Source of the DNA: Lysobacter sp.
GTDB lineage: Bacteria > Pseudomonadota > Gammaproteobacteria > Xanthomonadales > Xanthomonadaceae
Direction: 5' to 3'
Assembly: GCA_019634715.1 (NCBI GenBank)
Contig: JAHCAU010000010.1
Location: 62,001-126,000 of the forward strand
Length of the DNA stretch: 64,000 bases
Shown here: positions 47,292 through 56,420 of the stretch, piece by piece
Position numbering within the stretch: the stretch's first letter is position 1
Layout: each line of letters begins with the position of its first letter
The notes under the pieces: generated by a model
What the model was told of the DNA's origin: nothing
The model's input: the letters and a program-made list of their open reading frames with translations, nothing else
Database searches by the model: none
Program-made: the position numbers and the translations under genes

Positions 47292-48100
47292 ACCGTGATG
47301 CCGCCCGCGAGTGCCCGCCTGGCCGGACGCGTTCGGCATGGGCTTTCGCGCTGGGCGCCGGCCTGGCGCTGGCGTTCGCGGGCTTCGTCGCGCTCGGCGT
47401 GTGGCAGTTGCAGCGGATGGCGTGGAAGCAGGCGCTGATCGCCCGGGTCGATGCCCGCGTGGCCGCCGCACCGGTGGCACCGCCTGCACGCGATGCCTGG
47501 CCGACGGTCGGCGAGGCCTCGCACGGCTACCTCCGGGTGCGCCTGGACGGCGAATTCCTGCCGTTACCGGAGACGCGGACCCAGGCGGTGACGGCACTGG
47601 GCGGTGGCGCCTGGCTGCTGGCGCCGCTGCGCACCGCCGATGGCGACATCGTGCTGGTCAATCGCGGCTTCGTGCCGTCCGGGGAGCGCGCCGCACCGTC
47701 GCCGGCCGGTGCGGTGTCGGTCGTCGGCCTGCTGCGCACCAGCGAACCCGGCGGCGGTTTCCTGCGCGACAACGCCCCCGCGGGCCGGCGCTGGTACTCC
47801 CGCGACGTGGCGGCGATCGCCCGGACGCAAGGCCTGCCCGGCGGCGAGGTGGCGCCGTTCTTCGTCGATGCCTTCGCCGTGACGGGTCCCGGGGTCGTGG
47901 CGGACGCAGCGTGGCCGCGCGCCGGGATGACCGCGATCCGCTTCCGCGACCCGCACCTGACCTATGCGCTGACCTGGTTCGGCATGGCGCTGCTGACCGC
48001 GTTCGCGGCCTCGCGCCTGGTCGTCTCCGGCCGGCGATTGCGTCAAGATCGGGCCTGTCGAGGAGGTCTTTCCCATGCAGGCGCCATTCCACACCGCTGA
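47288..48100 (+). CDS. SURF1-family oxidase assembly protein
   Basis: This 270-residue SURF1-like protein has an N-terminal helix with GFVALGVWQLQRMAWKQALI, a periplasmic domain (LVNRGFVPSGER is the family motif) and a C-terminal helix (LTYALTWFGMALLTAFAAS). SURF1 proteins assist heme A/O insertion in heme-copper oxidases. Start GTG 47288 overlaps the cyoD stop. The 3' end overlaps the sensor kinase gene by 26 bases. Confidence 0.88.
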   Translation: MNRDAARECPPGRTRSAWAFALGAGLALAFAGFVALGVWQLQRMAWKQALIARVDARVAAAPVAPPARDAWPTVGEASHGYLRVRLDGEFLPLPETRTQAVTALGGGAWLLAPLRTADGDIVLVNRGFVPSGERAAPSPAGAVSVVGLLRTSEPGGGFLRDNAPAGRRWYSRDVAAIARTQGLPGGEVAPFFVDAFAVTGPGVVADAAWPRAGMTAIRFRDPHLTYALTWFGMALLTAFAASRLVVSGRRLRQDRACRGGLSHAGAIPHR

Positions 48101-49445
48101 GACATCCGGCGAAACAGACCCGGGACGCATCCTGCGCATGGTCGATGTCTGGCCGCAGGACCGCACAGGCCTGCGCAACATGCAGCAGCTGATCCAGCTG
48201 CGCTGGATCGCGGTGGTCGGGCAGGTGGTCACCATCCTCGTGGTCCACTTCGGGCTGGGTATCGCGCTGCCGCTGCCCGCGATGTTCGTGGTGCTGGCCG
48301 GACTGGTGGCGTTCAACCTCGGCAGCCAGCTGCGCTGGTGGCGCGATGGCCCGGTGTCGAACAATGCGCTGCTGCTCGCGCTGAGCGTCGACGTGGCGTC
48401 GCTGGCGCTGCAACTGCACCTCAGCGGCGGCATCGCCAATCCCTTCGTGTTCCTGTTCCTGCTGCAGGTCGCGCTGGGCACCGTGCTGCTGCGCCCGCCG
48501 GCGAGCTGGGTGCTCGCGCTGGCGACGGTGCTGTGCGTGGCCGGCCTGATCGCGGTGCCGGCGCCGGTGCGGATCGCCGTCGATCCGGCGCGCGGCTTCG
48601 CCGACCACTACGTGCAGGGCCTGCTGATCTGCTTCGTGCTGGTGGTGTCGCTGTTCGTGGTGTTCATCACCCGCATCGTGCGCATCCTGAGCGACCGCGA
48701 CGCGCGCCTGGCCGAGCTGCGCCGGCGCGCGGTCGAAGAGGAGCACATCGTGCGCATGGGCCTGCTGGCTTCGGGCGCGGCGCACGAACTGGGCACGCCG
48801 CTGTCGACGCTGTCGGTGATCCTCGGCGACTGGCACCACCTGCCGACCTTCGCCTCCGATCCCGAACTGTCGCAGGACGTGTCGGAAATGCAGGCGCAGG
48901 TCATGCGCTGCAAGTCCATCGTCACCAACATCCTGCTCGCGGCGGGCGAGACCCGAGGCGAGGCGCCGGTGGCGACGACCCTGCACGATCTGTTCGACGA
49001 CATGGCCGACGAATGGCGCACGTCGCGCCACGTCGGTCATTTCCACTACCGGATGAAGTGCATCGAGAACCCGCGCATCGTGTCCGACGCGGGCCTGCGC
49101 CAGATGGTCTTCAACGTGCTCGACAATGCGCTGGAGGTGTCGCCCGACTGGGTGGCCTTCGATGCCGACTGCCGCGATGGCACGTTGGTGATCGACGTCG
49201 CCGATGCCGGCCCCGGCTTCCCGCCGGAGGTGCTGGAACGCCTGGGCGCGCCGTACAACTCCACCAAGGGCCGTCCGGGCGGTGGACTCGGGCTCTTTCT
49301 TTCGGTCAACGTGGCCCGTACGCTGGGCGGGCGCCTGACCGCGCGCAACCGTCCGCAGGGTGGCGCCATCGTGACCGTGACCCTGCCCATGTCCGCGATC
49401 GCCATCGACGCGATTGCCATCGAGGTGCCCGGCCATGACGACTGA
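48075..49445 (+). CDS. RegB/PrrB/RoxS-type redox sensor histidine kinase
   Basis: This 456-residue membrane sensor kinase has about six N-terminal helices. It carries the quinone-associated loop GGIANPFVFLF typical of RegB/PrrB, an H-box GLLASGAAHELGTPLST, and an ATPase domain with VFNVLDNALEV, DVADAGPGFP and GGGLGLFLSV. I see no cysteine in the linker just before the H-box, where RegB has its redox switch, so sensing may depend mainly on quinones. It is followed by a RegA-type regulator with an 11-base overlap. Confidence 0.9.
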   Translation: MQAPFHTAETSGETDPGRILRMVDVWPQDRTGLRNMQQLIQLRWIAVVGQVVTILVVHFGLGIALPLPAMFVVLAGLVAFNLGSQLRWWRDGPVSNNALLLALSVDVASLALQLHLSGGIANPFVFLFLLQVALGTVLLRPPASWVLALATVLCVAGLIAVPAPVRIAVDPARGFADHYVQGLLICFVLVVSLFVVFITRIVRILSDRDARLAELRRRAVEEEHIVRMGLLASGAAHELGTPLSTLSVILGDWHHLPTFASDPELSQDVSEMQAQVMRCKSIVTNILLAAGETRGEAPVATTLHDLFDDMADEWRTSRHVGHFHYRMKCIENPRIVSDAGLRQMVFNVLDNALEVSPDWVAFDADCRDGTLVIDVADAGPGFPPEVLERLGAPYNSTKGRPGGGLGLFLSVNVARTLGGRLTARNRPQGGAIVTVTLPMSAIAIDAIAIEVPGHDD

Positions 49446-49971
49446 ACGCCGCCTGCTGCTGGTCGAAGACGATGCCGCCTTCGCCCGCACCCTCGGGCGC
49501 TCGTTCGAGCGCCGCGGCTACGAGGTGCGTACCACCACCGGCGAGGATGGTCTTCCTGCGCTGCTGGCGGACTTCTCGCCGACGCACGCGGTGGTCGACC
49601 TGAAGCTGGCCGGGCAATCGTCGGGCCTGACCTGCGTGCAGCACCTGCACGAGCACGACCCGGACATCGTCATCGTCGTGCTCACCGGCTACGCCAGCAT
49701 CGCCACAGCCGTGGAAGCGATCAAGCTCGGCGCGCGCCACTATCTCGCAAAGCCGTCGAACACCGACGACATCGAAGCGGCGTTCAAGCGCACCAGTGGC
49801 GATACCGGCGTCGAACTGACCGCACGCACCACCTCGATCAAGACCCTGGAGTGGGAACACATCCACGAAACCCTGGCGCAGAGCGACTTCAACATCTCCG
49901 AAGCCGCGCGCCGCCTCGGCCTCCATCGCCGCACGCTCGCGCGCAAGCTGGAGAAGCAGCGGATCAAGTGA
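49435..49971 (+). CDS. RegA/PrrA/ActR-type response regulator
   Basis: This 178-residue two-domain regulator has a receiver with acidic pocket LLLVEDD, phospho-Asp in AVVDLKLAGQSSGL and Lys in YLAKPS, and a C-terminal Fis-like helix-turn-helix, NISEAARRLGLHRRTLARKL, characteristic of RegA/PrrA. These regulators tune respiratory oxidases and related genes to redox state. Start 49435 is preferred over 49414. As the last gene of the cyo operon it probably regulates the operon itself. Confidence 0.92.
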   Translation: MTTERRLLLVEDDAAFARTLGRSFERRGYEVRTTTGEDGLPALLADFSPTHAVVDLKLAGQSSGLTCVQHLHEHDPDIVIVVLTGYASIATAVEAIKLGARHYLAKPSNTDDIEAAFKRTSGDTGVELTARTTSIKTLEWEHIHETLAQSDFNISEAARRLGLHRRTLARKLEKQRIK

Positions 49972-49992
49972 GGTTGCGATCGATCCGGTTTT

Positions 49993-50240
49993 TTGCCGCG
50001 GATCCACGCGGAGCACGCGGATTCAAAAAGCGGTTTTGACATCGCGCGACCCGCGTTCTTCCGACGCGGAATGCGCGGATCGAAAAAGCGTTCTTTCCCG
50101 TCGGCGATCCGCGTTCTTCCGCGTGGATCCGTGGCAAATCGATCAGTGCCTCTTGCCGCGGATCGGCGCGGAGTACACGGATTGAAAACCCAGCCTTCGC
50201 TTTGGGTGATCCGTATGCTCCGCGCCGATCCGTGGCTGGA
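49993..50240. repeat. Cluster of inverted repeats downstream of regA
   Basis: A ~31-base unit (TTGCCGCGGATCCACGCGG and following) is present at 49993-50023 and, inverted, at 50106-50137. Two further imperfect copies lie between them (about 50050-50097). A related unit at 50152-50188 has its inverted partner at 50206-50240. The segments can form large hairpins between the convergent regA and DUF5916 genes. They resemble dispersed REP-like intergenic elements and may act as terminators. Confidence 0.75.
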
Positions 50241-50261
50241 AAGCTCTGATCAAAACCGCGA

Positions 50262-52502
50262 TCAGAGATTGAACAGGTAGGTCAGCTTCATGAAGACCTG
50301 CTTGCCGGTCTTCAGGTTCAGGTTGTCGGTCGGCACGACGATCGGCGGGCTGCCGACCAGGCGCAGGTTCTGCTCCTGCTCGGTGTAGCCTACGTACAGC
50401 GCGGTGCCCGGGCTGAGCACGTAGCTGACCAGGAAGTCGGTGGTCAGGCGCTTGGTGCGCGGCGCCGCGAACAGGGTGGTGTTCGGATCGAGCGCGGCGT
50501 AGTCGAAGATCACGCGCGCGTCGAGGAACTTGCTGAACTGGTAGCGGACCTTGGTGCGCGCCTGGGTGCTGCGATAGGCGCGGCTGCCGGCGTCGTTGCC
50601 GTTGATCGCGTCCTGGGTGCGCAGGTCGGTCCAGATGAACTGCTGGTTGACCTGGAACTGCGGCGTGATCTTGAAGTCGGCCGAGGTGACCAGCTGGCGC
50701 GAATCGCCGAGGAACGGATCCACGCCCGCCGCCGGGAAGAAGTTCACCGCGTCGCCGTGGGTGTAGCTGACCGAGGCGCTGAGCCACTTGAACCAGTCGG
50801 AGCTCGCGGCGAGGTAGAGATTGCGCTTGCGGAAATCGAAGCCCTGGTACAGCTCGTAGGATTCGATCAGGCGCGCCTCGAACGAGGTCAGGCGCCGGCC
50901 GTTGATGCGGTAGCCGGCTTCGGCGGTCCAGTCCTGCAGGTCGCCGTCCTGGTTCCAGGTGCGCGATGCCCCGAACAGCGGGCCGGCGCTGACCAGCCAC
51001 GGGCGTTCGCTGAACTGGTGCAGGTAGGACAGCGAATGCGTGGTCTGGCGGATGTCGGTGCGCGGGATGAAGCCGAGGTCGGCGCGGAAATCCTCGCCGA
51101 TGTCCAGGTATTCGCCATCGTAGTTCCATTCGCGGCTCGACCGGCTGGCGGCGGCGTACAGCAGGCGATCGTCGGTGGTGAAGCCGGCGCCGTTGTCGAA
51201 ACGGCTGCCGACGACCTGGCCGGTGAGCGCCCAGTTGTCGGTCAGGCGCACGCGGCTGTCGAGGCTGTAGACGCGGTTCTCGACATCGCCGACGCGGCGA
51301 TCGCTGAGGAACACGCCGACGTTCGACTGCTTGCCGAAGTCGCGCTGCACGCGCAGCACGCCGATGTGGCCGTTGTCGTCGGTGCCGTAGGGCAGGCCCG
51401 CGGCCTCGTCGTCGATCGCCAGCGCGCCGACGGCCCAGCGGCCGAAGCGGCCGGTGGCGCGCGCGCCGTATTCGGGGTCGACGATGCGGCGCGAGAAGAA
51501 CAGCGACTGCGGGGTGCCGAAGAAGCCCGCGTTCTCGAGGAAGAACGGGCGCTTCTCGGGGAAGCGCACTTCGAAGCGCTGGTTGACGATGACCTGCGGC
51601 GAATCCGATTCGATCTCGCCGAAATCCGGGTTCACGGTCAGGTCGACGGCGAGCGCGTCGCGGATCACGAACTTGGCGTCGAGGCCGACTTCCGTCTCGG
51701 TCCTGCGGCGGATGCCGGGCACGCCGAAACGGTCGAGGCCGAGCAGTTCCTGGTTGCGGTAGGTGAGGGTGGGCGTGAGGCTGATGTTGCGGCCCGGCGA
51801 GATGCTGCTGTCGATCTCCACCGGCGCGAACTGCTGCACGAAGCCCTGCTTGCGCTGGGTGATGTACGGCCAGTACGAGAATTCGCTGAAGCGCGGGATG
51901 ATGCGGCCGATGGCCACGCCCCAGTTCTGCTTCTCGCCCGGGTGGAAGCGCAGGCTCTTGAACGGGATCTCGAAAATGGTGACGTAGCCGTCCTTGGTGA
52001 TGGTGCCGTTCGACTTCCACTGCGTGTCGAAGTTGTAATCGTAACCCTGGCCTTCGGTCAGCTTGCTGTCGAGCTGCACGCCGTAGGGATTGGCCGCGAA
52101 GACGAAGGCGCGCTGGTCGTCGTCGAAGGTGTCGAGCAGGATCTGCACGCCTTCGTCGCCGAAGATGTTCTCGCGGCGGGCGATGCGCGCGCGGACCAGT
52201 TCGGGATCGTCCTTGCACACGAACACCACGTACAGGTGGGTGTCGTCGTAGGACAGGTAGGCGCGGGTCTCCAGCGAGACGGGGTTGCCGTCGCCCGGGG
52301 ATTGCTGCTTGAAATCCGAAATCTCGACGCCGTGGTCGCCCGGCAGGCCGGCGACGTAGTCGTCCAGCTTCGGGGGCGCGGAGGTGCGCGGGATCTTCAG
52401 TGCCTCCTGTGCGTGGACGTCGGCGGTGCCGAGGCTGCCCAGCGCGAGCAGGGCGGCGAGGCAGTACGAGAGGCGGCGGTAGGAGAAGCGCTTGCGTTGC
52501 AT
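50262..52502 (-). CDS. DUF5916 outer-membrane-type protein with N-terminal CBM9-like domain
   Basis: This 746-residue protein has a signal peptide (AALLALGSLGTADVHAQEA), then a carbohydrate-binding-family-9-like beta-sandwich (RAYLSYDDTHLYVVFVC, EGVQILLDTFDDDQRAFVF), then a long beta-rich region with alternating aromatic strands that ends in LTYLFNL, the aromatic C-terminus of an outer-membrane barrel. DUF5916 proteins are common in Xanthomonadaceae and Bacteroidetes and have no established function. The start at 52502 was chosen for the signal peptide. It is transcribed away from the NRPS cluster. Confidence 0.88.
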   Translation of the reverse strand: MQRKRFSYRRLSYCLAALLALGSLGTADVHAQEALKIPRTSAPPKLDDYVAGLPGDHGVEISDFKQQSPGDGNPVSLETRAYLSYDDTHLYVVFVCKDDPELVRARIARRENIFGDEGVQILLDTFDDDQRAFVFAANPYGVQLDSKLTEGQGYDYNFDTQWKSNGTITKDGYVTIFEIPFKSLRFHPGEKQNWGVAIGRIIPRFSEFSYWPYITQRKQGFVQQFAPVEIDSSISPGRNISLTPTLTYRNQELLGLDRFGVPGIRRRTETEVGLDAKFVIRDALAVDLTVNPDFGEIESDSPQVIVNQRFEVRFPEKRPFFLENAGFFGTPQSLFFSRRIVDPEYGARATGRFGRWAVGALAIDDEAAGLPYGTDDNGHIGVLRVQRDFGKQSNVGVFLSDRRVGDVENRVYSLDSRVRLTDNWALTGQVVGSRFDNGAGFTTDDRLLYAAASRSSREWNYDGEYLDIGEDFRADLGFIPRTDIRQTTHSLSYLHQFSERPWLVSAGPLFGASRTWNQDGDLQDWTAEAGYRINGRRLTSFEARLIESYELYQGFDFRKRNLYLAASSDWFKWLSASVSYTHGDAVNFFPAAGVDPFLGDSRQLVTSADFKITPQFQVNQQFIWTDLRTQDAINGNDAGSRAYRSTQARTKVRYQFSKFLDARVIFDYAALDPNTTLFAAPRTKRLTTDFLVSYVLSPGTALYVGYTEQEQNLRLVGSPPIVVPTDNLNLKTGKQVFMKLTYLFNL

Positions 52503-52794
52503 CGAGAGAATCCTTTCGAAGGGTGGTGCGGTCGTGCGGACTGCGTGGCCGGGGGCGCGGTCGCGGCCCGGATAGGGGTGGGGAGTTCGGGGGCAAGCGA
52601 CCGGCCGTGGGCCGGCGCGTGGGTGTTCTGGGGGCATGCGTCCGTCCGTGGCGCCGGTGTGGCTAGCGGCCGGGACGGCGCCGCCGTGGCGGTCCGGCGT
52701 CTTCTTCCACAGGTGCCCGCGCCGTGCGGTCTCTGGCGTGGCAGGGCCGCGTCTGGCCTGTGTCTCGGGGTGTCGCCGTTGTCATCGGTGCGCC

Positions 52795-52839
52795 TGTCCT
52801 TGACCGGTATGTCCTTGACCGGTGTGTCCTTGAGGAGGT
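52795..52839 (+). repeat. Three 15-base tandem repeats
   Basis: The unit TGTCCTTGACCGGTR occurs twice in perfect tandem and a third time with a diverged 3' end (TGTCCTTGAGGAGGT). It lies upstream of the NRPS promoter region. Confidence 0.65.
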
Positions 52840-52872
52840 CTGCGATCGGTCTCCAGTCCCGGGACGGCACTG

Positions 52873-52890
52873 TGTCACTGATCGGTGACA
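52873..52890. promoter_or_regulatory. Inverted repeat, possible operator of the NRPS operon
   Basis: TGTCAC-TGATCG-GTGACA: two 6-base arms around a 6-base centre, the size and form of a dimeric regulator site. The related sequence GGTGTCACAGGG recurs at about 53049-53060, just upstream of the first NRPS start. Confidence 0.45.
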
Positions 52891-53072
52891 TCTGGCCGTG
52901 TCCGGGTCCCCCGGGAGGGTCCGAATGCATACGCTGGGTAGTGGGTCAATCCGTCGATCTGTGATCGCGGCTTGCAGAATAAAGCGGGTGTGATAGCTTG
53001 TGAAGCGGGGATGAAGGAACACGCCCGGCTGTCAAGCTCCATTACGGTCGGTGTCACAGGGAAGTCAGGTAG

Positions 53073-56000
53073 ATGAACGATCTGGAACAGCGCCTCGCGG
53101 GACTCTCGCCTGAAAAGCGGGCGCTACTGCAACAGACCGCGGCCCGAGGCCGCAGCGCACGGACCCGCATCGGCCGCGAACCCCGCCCCGAACGCATTCC
53201 GCTCACCGCCGGCCAGCGCAGGCTGTGGTGGCTCGACCGTTTCGCCCCGGGCCTGCTGGCCTACAACATGGCCAAGGGCCTGTGGCTGGAAGGGCCGCTG
53301 GATCGGGCCGCGCTGCGCGCTGCCGTGCAGTCGGCGGTCGATCGCCACGAGGTCCTGCGCACCGTCTACCGCAGCGACGCCGGCCTGGCCTGGCAGCATG
53401 TCCTGCCCGCCTGCGACCTGCCCTGGCACGAGGCCGATGCCGGTGGCGCCGACCCGGCCGAGCGCCATGCCACGGCCCTGCGCCTGGCCCGCGAAGCGGT
53501 CGCGACGCCTTTCGCGATCGAGCGCGAACCGCCAATCCGTGCACATCTCTTCCGCCTGGATCCCGACTGCCACCTGCTGGTCCTGGCCTTCCACCACATC
53601 GCCATCGACGGCTGGTCGCTGACCACGCTGGTCGACGAGGTCGCCGATGGCTACAGGCGCCGATGCGCCGGCGACGCCACCCCGCTGCCGGAGCCCGAGC
53701 TGCAGATCGCCGATGTCGCGCTGTGGCAGTCGCGCACCCAGGAGGGCGAGGGCCTCGAGCGTTCGCTGGACTTCTGGCGCCGGCATCTGGCCGATGCGCC
53801 GGCGATGCTGGATCTGCCCGGCGACCGCCCGCGTCCTGCGTTGCAGTCCTTCCGCGGCGATGTCTTCACCACCACGATGCCGGACGCCCTGCGCGAACGC
53901 GTCGACGCGTTCGCGCGCGCGCGCAGCGTCACGCCGTCGACCGTGCTGTTCGTCGTGCTGCAGATGCTGCTGGCGCGCTGCAGCGGCCAGGACCGGGTCG
54001 TGGCGTCGATGGGCCATGCCGGTCGCAGCCGTCTGGAACTGGAACCCATGGTCGGGTTCTTCATCAACCTGCTGCCGCTCGCAGCCGATGTCGGCGACGA
54101 GCCGAGCTTCGACACGCTGCTGGCGCGCGCGCAGGCGGATCTGCTGCAGGCGCTGGAACACGCCGACGCGCCACTCGACCGCATCCTCGAAACCCTGCGC
54201 GTTTCGCGCTCGGCCAGCTACACGCCGTTCGCGCAGGTCATGTACTTCTACCAGAACTATCCCGCGCACGACGTGCATCTGCCGGGCCTGCGCAGCGATT
54301 CGCTGCACTGGTCCGAGCTGCGCCCGCCGACCGCGCAGGGCGACCTGTCGCTGTTCGTGAACCAGCACGCGCAGGGCGAACTGATGTTCGAGTACAGCAG
54401 CGACCTCTACGAGGCGGCCACGATCCGGCGCATGGCCGGGCATTACCTGACCCTGCTCGAGGCCGCGATCGACGCGCCGCAGCGCCCGGTGACGCAGTTG
54501 CCGCTGTTGACCGAGGCCGAAGTCGCGGCGCAGGCGCGCTGGAACGACACCGCGCGCGCGCTGCCGGACGACGCGACGATCGCGGCGCAGGTCGCGTCCC
54601 AGGTCGCGCGCACGCCGGAGGCGACGGCGCTGGTCTTCGGCGATCGCGCGATGACCTATCGCGAACTGGACGCGCGCGCGAATGCGGTCGCCCACGCGCT
54701 GTGCGGGGCCGGCGTCGGCGCGGGCGCGCTGGTCGGCCTGTACGTCGAGCGTTCACCGGCGATGCTCATCGGCCTGCTCGGCATCCTCAAGGCCGGTGGC
54801 GCCTACGTGCCGCTCGATCCGGGCTATCCGCAGGATCGCCTCGCCTACATGGTCGAACTGTCGGCCGCGCAGGTCATCGTCACCCAGCCGGAACTGCGCG
54901 ACCGCCTGCCGGTCGCGGTGCCGTCGGTGGTCGAGATCGACGACACCGCTGCGCTGGATGCATCGGCATCCGCGCCGCCCGCGGGTGGCGCCGGCCCGGA
55001 CGATCCGGCCTACGTGATCTTCACCTCCGGCTCCACCGGCAAGCCCAAGGGCGTCGAGATCCGCCAGCGTTCGGCGGTGAACCTGATCCGCTCGATCGCG
55101 CGCGAACCGGGCATGACCGCCGACGACACGATCTGCGCGATCAGCACGCTGTCGTTCGACATCGCGTTGACCGAGCTGGTGGTGCCGCTGACCGTCGGCG
55201 CGCGCATCCTGCTGCTCGACCGCGACACCGTGCGCGACGGCCTGCGCCTGCGCCGCTTCATCGAAGCCGCGCGACCGACCCTGATGCAGGCCACGCCCGC
55301 GACCTGGCGCATGCTGCTCGAGGTGGGCTGGCCCGGCGACCCGGCGATGCGCATCATCTCCACCGGCGAAGCCCTGCCGCGCGAGCTGGCCGAGCGCCTG
55401 CTGCCGATGGCCCGCGAGCTGTGGAACCTCTACGGCCCGACCGAGACCACGGTGTATTCGGCGCTGTGCCGGGTCGAGTCCGGCGACGGCCCGATCCTGG
55501 TCGGTCGCCCGGTCGACAATACGGCGATCCACATCGTCGACCGGCGCATGCAGCGCCAGCCGGTCGGCCTGCCGGGCGAACTGCTGATCGGCGGCGATGG
55601 ACTGGCCGCAGGCTATCGCGGTCGGCCGGACCTGACCGCCGAGAAATTCATCGCCGATCCCTTCTCCTCGCAGCCGGGTGCGCGCCTGTACCGCACCGGC
55701 GACCTCGCGTTCTGGCGCGCCGACGGCACGGTGCAGGTGATCGGCCGCATCGACCACCAGATCAAGCTGCGCGGTTTCCGCATCGAACTGGGCGAGATCG
55801 AAAGCGTGCTCGCGCAGTGGCCGGGCATGCGCCAGGTCGTGGTGCACTGCCGCGAGGACGTGCCCGGCGATCGCCGCCTAGTGGCGTACTACGTCTGCGA
55901 CGGCGAAGGCGACACGCCCGACGCGGCCGCGCTGCGCGCGCACCTGGGGCGCGCGCTGCCCGAGTACATGGTACCGGCGGCGTTCGTGGCGCTGGAGGCG

Positions 56001-56420
56001 TTCCCGCTGACGCCCAACGGCAAGATCGACCGTGGCGCGCTGCCGCCGCCGGGCCTGGCGGCCGGGCAGGACGAAGCGCTGGCGCCGCGCACGCCGGAAG
56101 AGGCTTTCCTGGCGTCTCTGTGGAAGGAACTGCTCGCGCTGCCCGCCGTGGACGTGCGCGCCGGTTTCTTCGACCTGGGCGGACATTCGGTGCTCGCCAC
56201 GCGGATGCTGTCGCGGGTCGGACACGAATACGGGATCGAATTGCCGCTGCGCGCGCTGTTCGAGTCGCCGAGCCTGGAAGGCCTGGCGCAGCGCATCGTC
56301 GCGGCGTGCGAGGAAGAAGACCGCAAGCACATGGAAGCGCTGCTCATGGAGTTCGAGAACCTCAGCGAGGACGAGGTTGCGCGGAGGTTGTCGGAACACA
56401 CAGGAGCAGGGGAAGCATGA
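53073..56420 (+). CDS. Nonribosomal peptide synthetase, single module C-A-T (module 1)
   Basis: This 1115-residue enzyme selects, activates and condenses one amino acid. Condensation domain: residues ~40-460 with HHIAIDGWS (HHxxxDG intact). Adenylation domain: ~490-1000 with YVIFTSGSTGKPKGVE, LYGPTETT, YRTGDLA and NGKIDRGAL. Thiolation domain: ~1030-1100 with FFDLGGHSVLA. By alignment to GrsA the ten-residue code reads D-I-T-Q-I-T-L-V-Y-K, for which I have no confident substrate. It begins with a C domain, so it may accept an acyl starter or an upstream donor. The C-terminal tail (MEALLMEFENLSEDEV) looks like a docking segment. Its stop overlaps module 2. Confidence 0.95.
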   Translation: MNDLEQRLAGLSPEKRALLQQTAARGRSARTRIGREPRPERIPLTAGQRRLWWLDRFAPGLLAYNMAKGLWLEGPLDRAALRAAVQSAVDRHEVLRTVYRSDAGLAWQHVLPACDLPWHEADAGGADPAERHATALRLAREAVATPFAIEREPPIRAHLFRLDPDCHLLVLAFHHIAIDGWSLTTLVDEVADGYRRRCAGDATPLPEPELQIADVALWQSRTQEGEGLERSLDFWRRHLADAPAMLDLPGDRPRPALQSFRGDVFTTTMPDALRERVDAFARARSVTPSTVLFVVLQMLLARCSGQDRVVASMGHAGRSRLELEPMVGFFINLLPLAADVGDEPSFDTLLARAQADLLQALEHADAPLDRILETLRVSRSASYTPFAQVMYFYQNYPAHDVHLPGLRSDSLHWSELRPPTAQGDLSLFVNQHAQGELMFEYSSDLYEAATIRRMAGHYLTLLEAAIDAPQRPVTQLPLLTEAEVAAQARWNDTARALPDDATIAAQVASQVARTPEATALVFGDRAMTYRELDARANAVAHALCGAGVGAGALVGLYVERSPAMLIGLLGILKAGGAYVPLDPGYPQDRLAYMVELSAAQVIVTQPELRDRLPVAVPSVVEIDDTAALDASASAPPAGGAGPDDPAYVIFTSGSTGKPKGVEIRQRSAVNLIRSIAREPGMTADDTICAISTLSFDIALTELVVPLTVGARILLLDRDTVRDGLRLRRFIEAARPTLMQATPATWRMLLEVGWPGDPAMRIISTGEALPRELAERLLPMARELWNLYGPTETTVYSALCRVESGDGPILVGRPVDNTAIHIVDRRMQRQPVGLPGELLIGGDGLAAGYRGRPDLTAEKFIADPFSSQPGARLYRTGDLAFWRADGTVQVIGRIDHQIKLRGFRIELGEIESVLAQWPGMRQVVVHCREDVPGDRRLVAYYVCDGEGDTPDAAALRAHLGRALPEYMVPAAFVALEAFPLTPNGKIDRGALPPPGLAAGQDEALAPRTPEEAFLASLWKELLALPAVDVRAGFFDLGGHSVLATRMLSRVGHEYGIELPLRALFESPSLEGLAQRIVAACEEEDRKHMEALLMEFENLSEDEVARRLSEHTGAGEA

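Larger units (their letters stand above)
52503..53072. other. Intergenic regulatory region between DUF5916 and the NRPS genes
   Basis: About 570 bases between divergent genes with no convincing ORF. It holds a 15-base tandem repeat (52795-52839), an inverted repeat (52873-52890) and an AT-richer segment near 52970-53000 (TTGCAGAATAAAG, GTGATAGCTTGTG) where the NRPS promoter probably lies. I cannot fix a -35/-10 pair with confidence. Confidence 0.5.
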
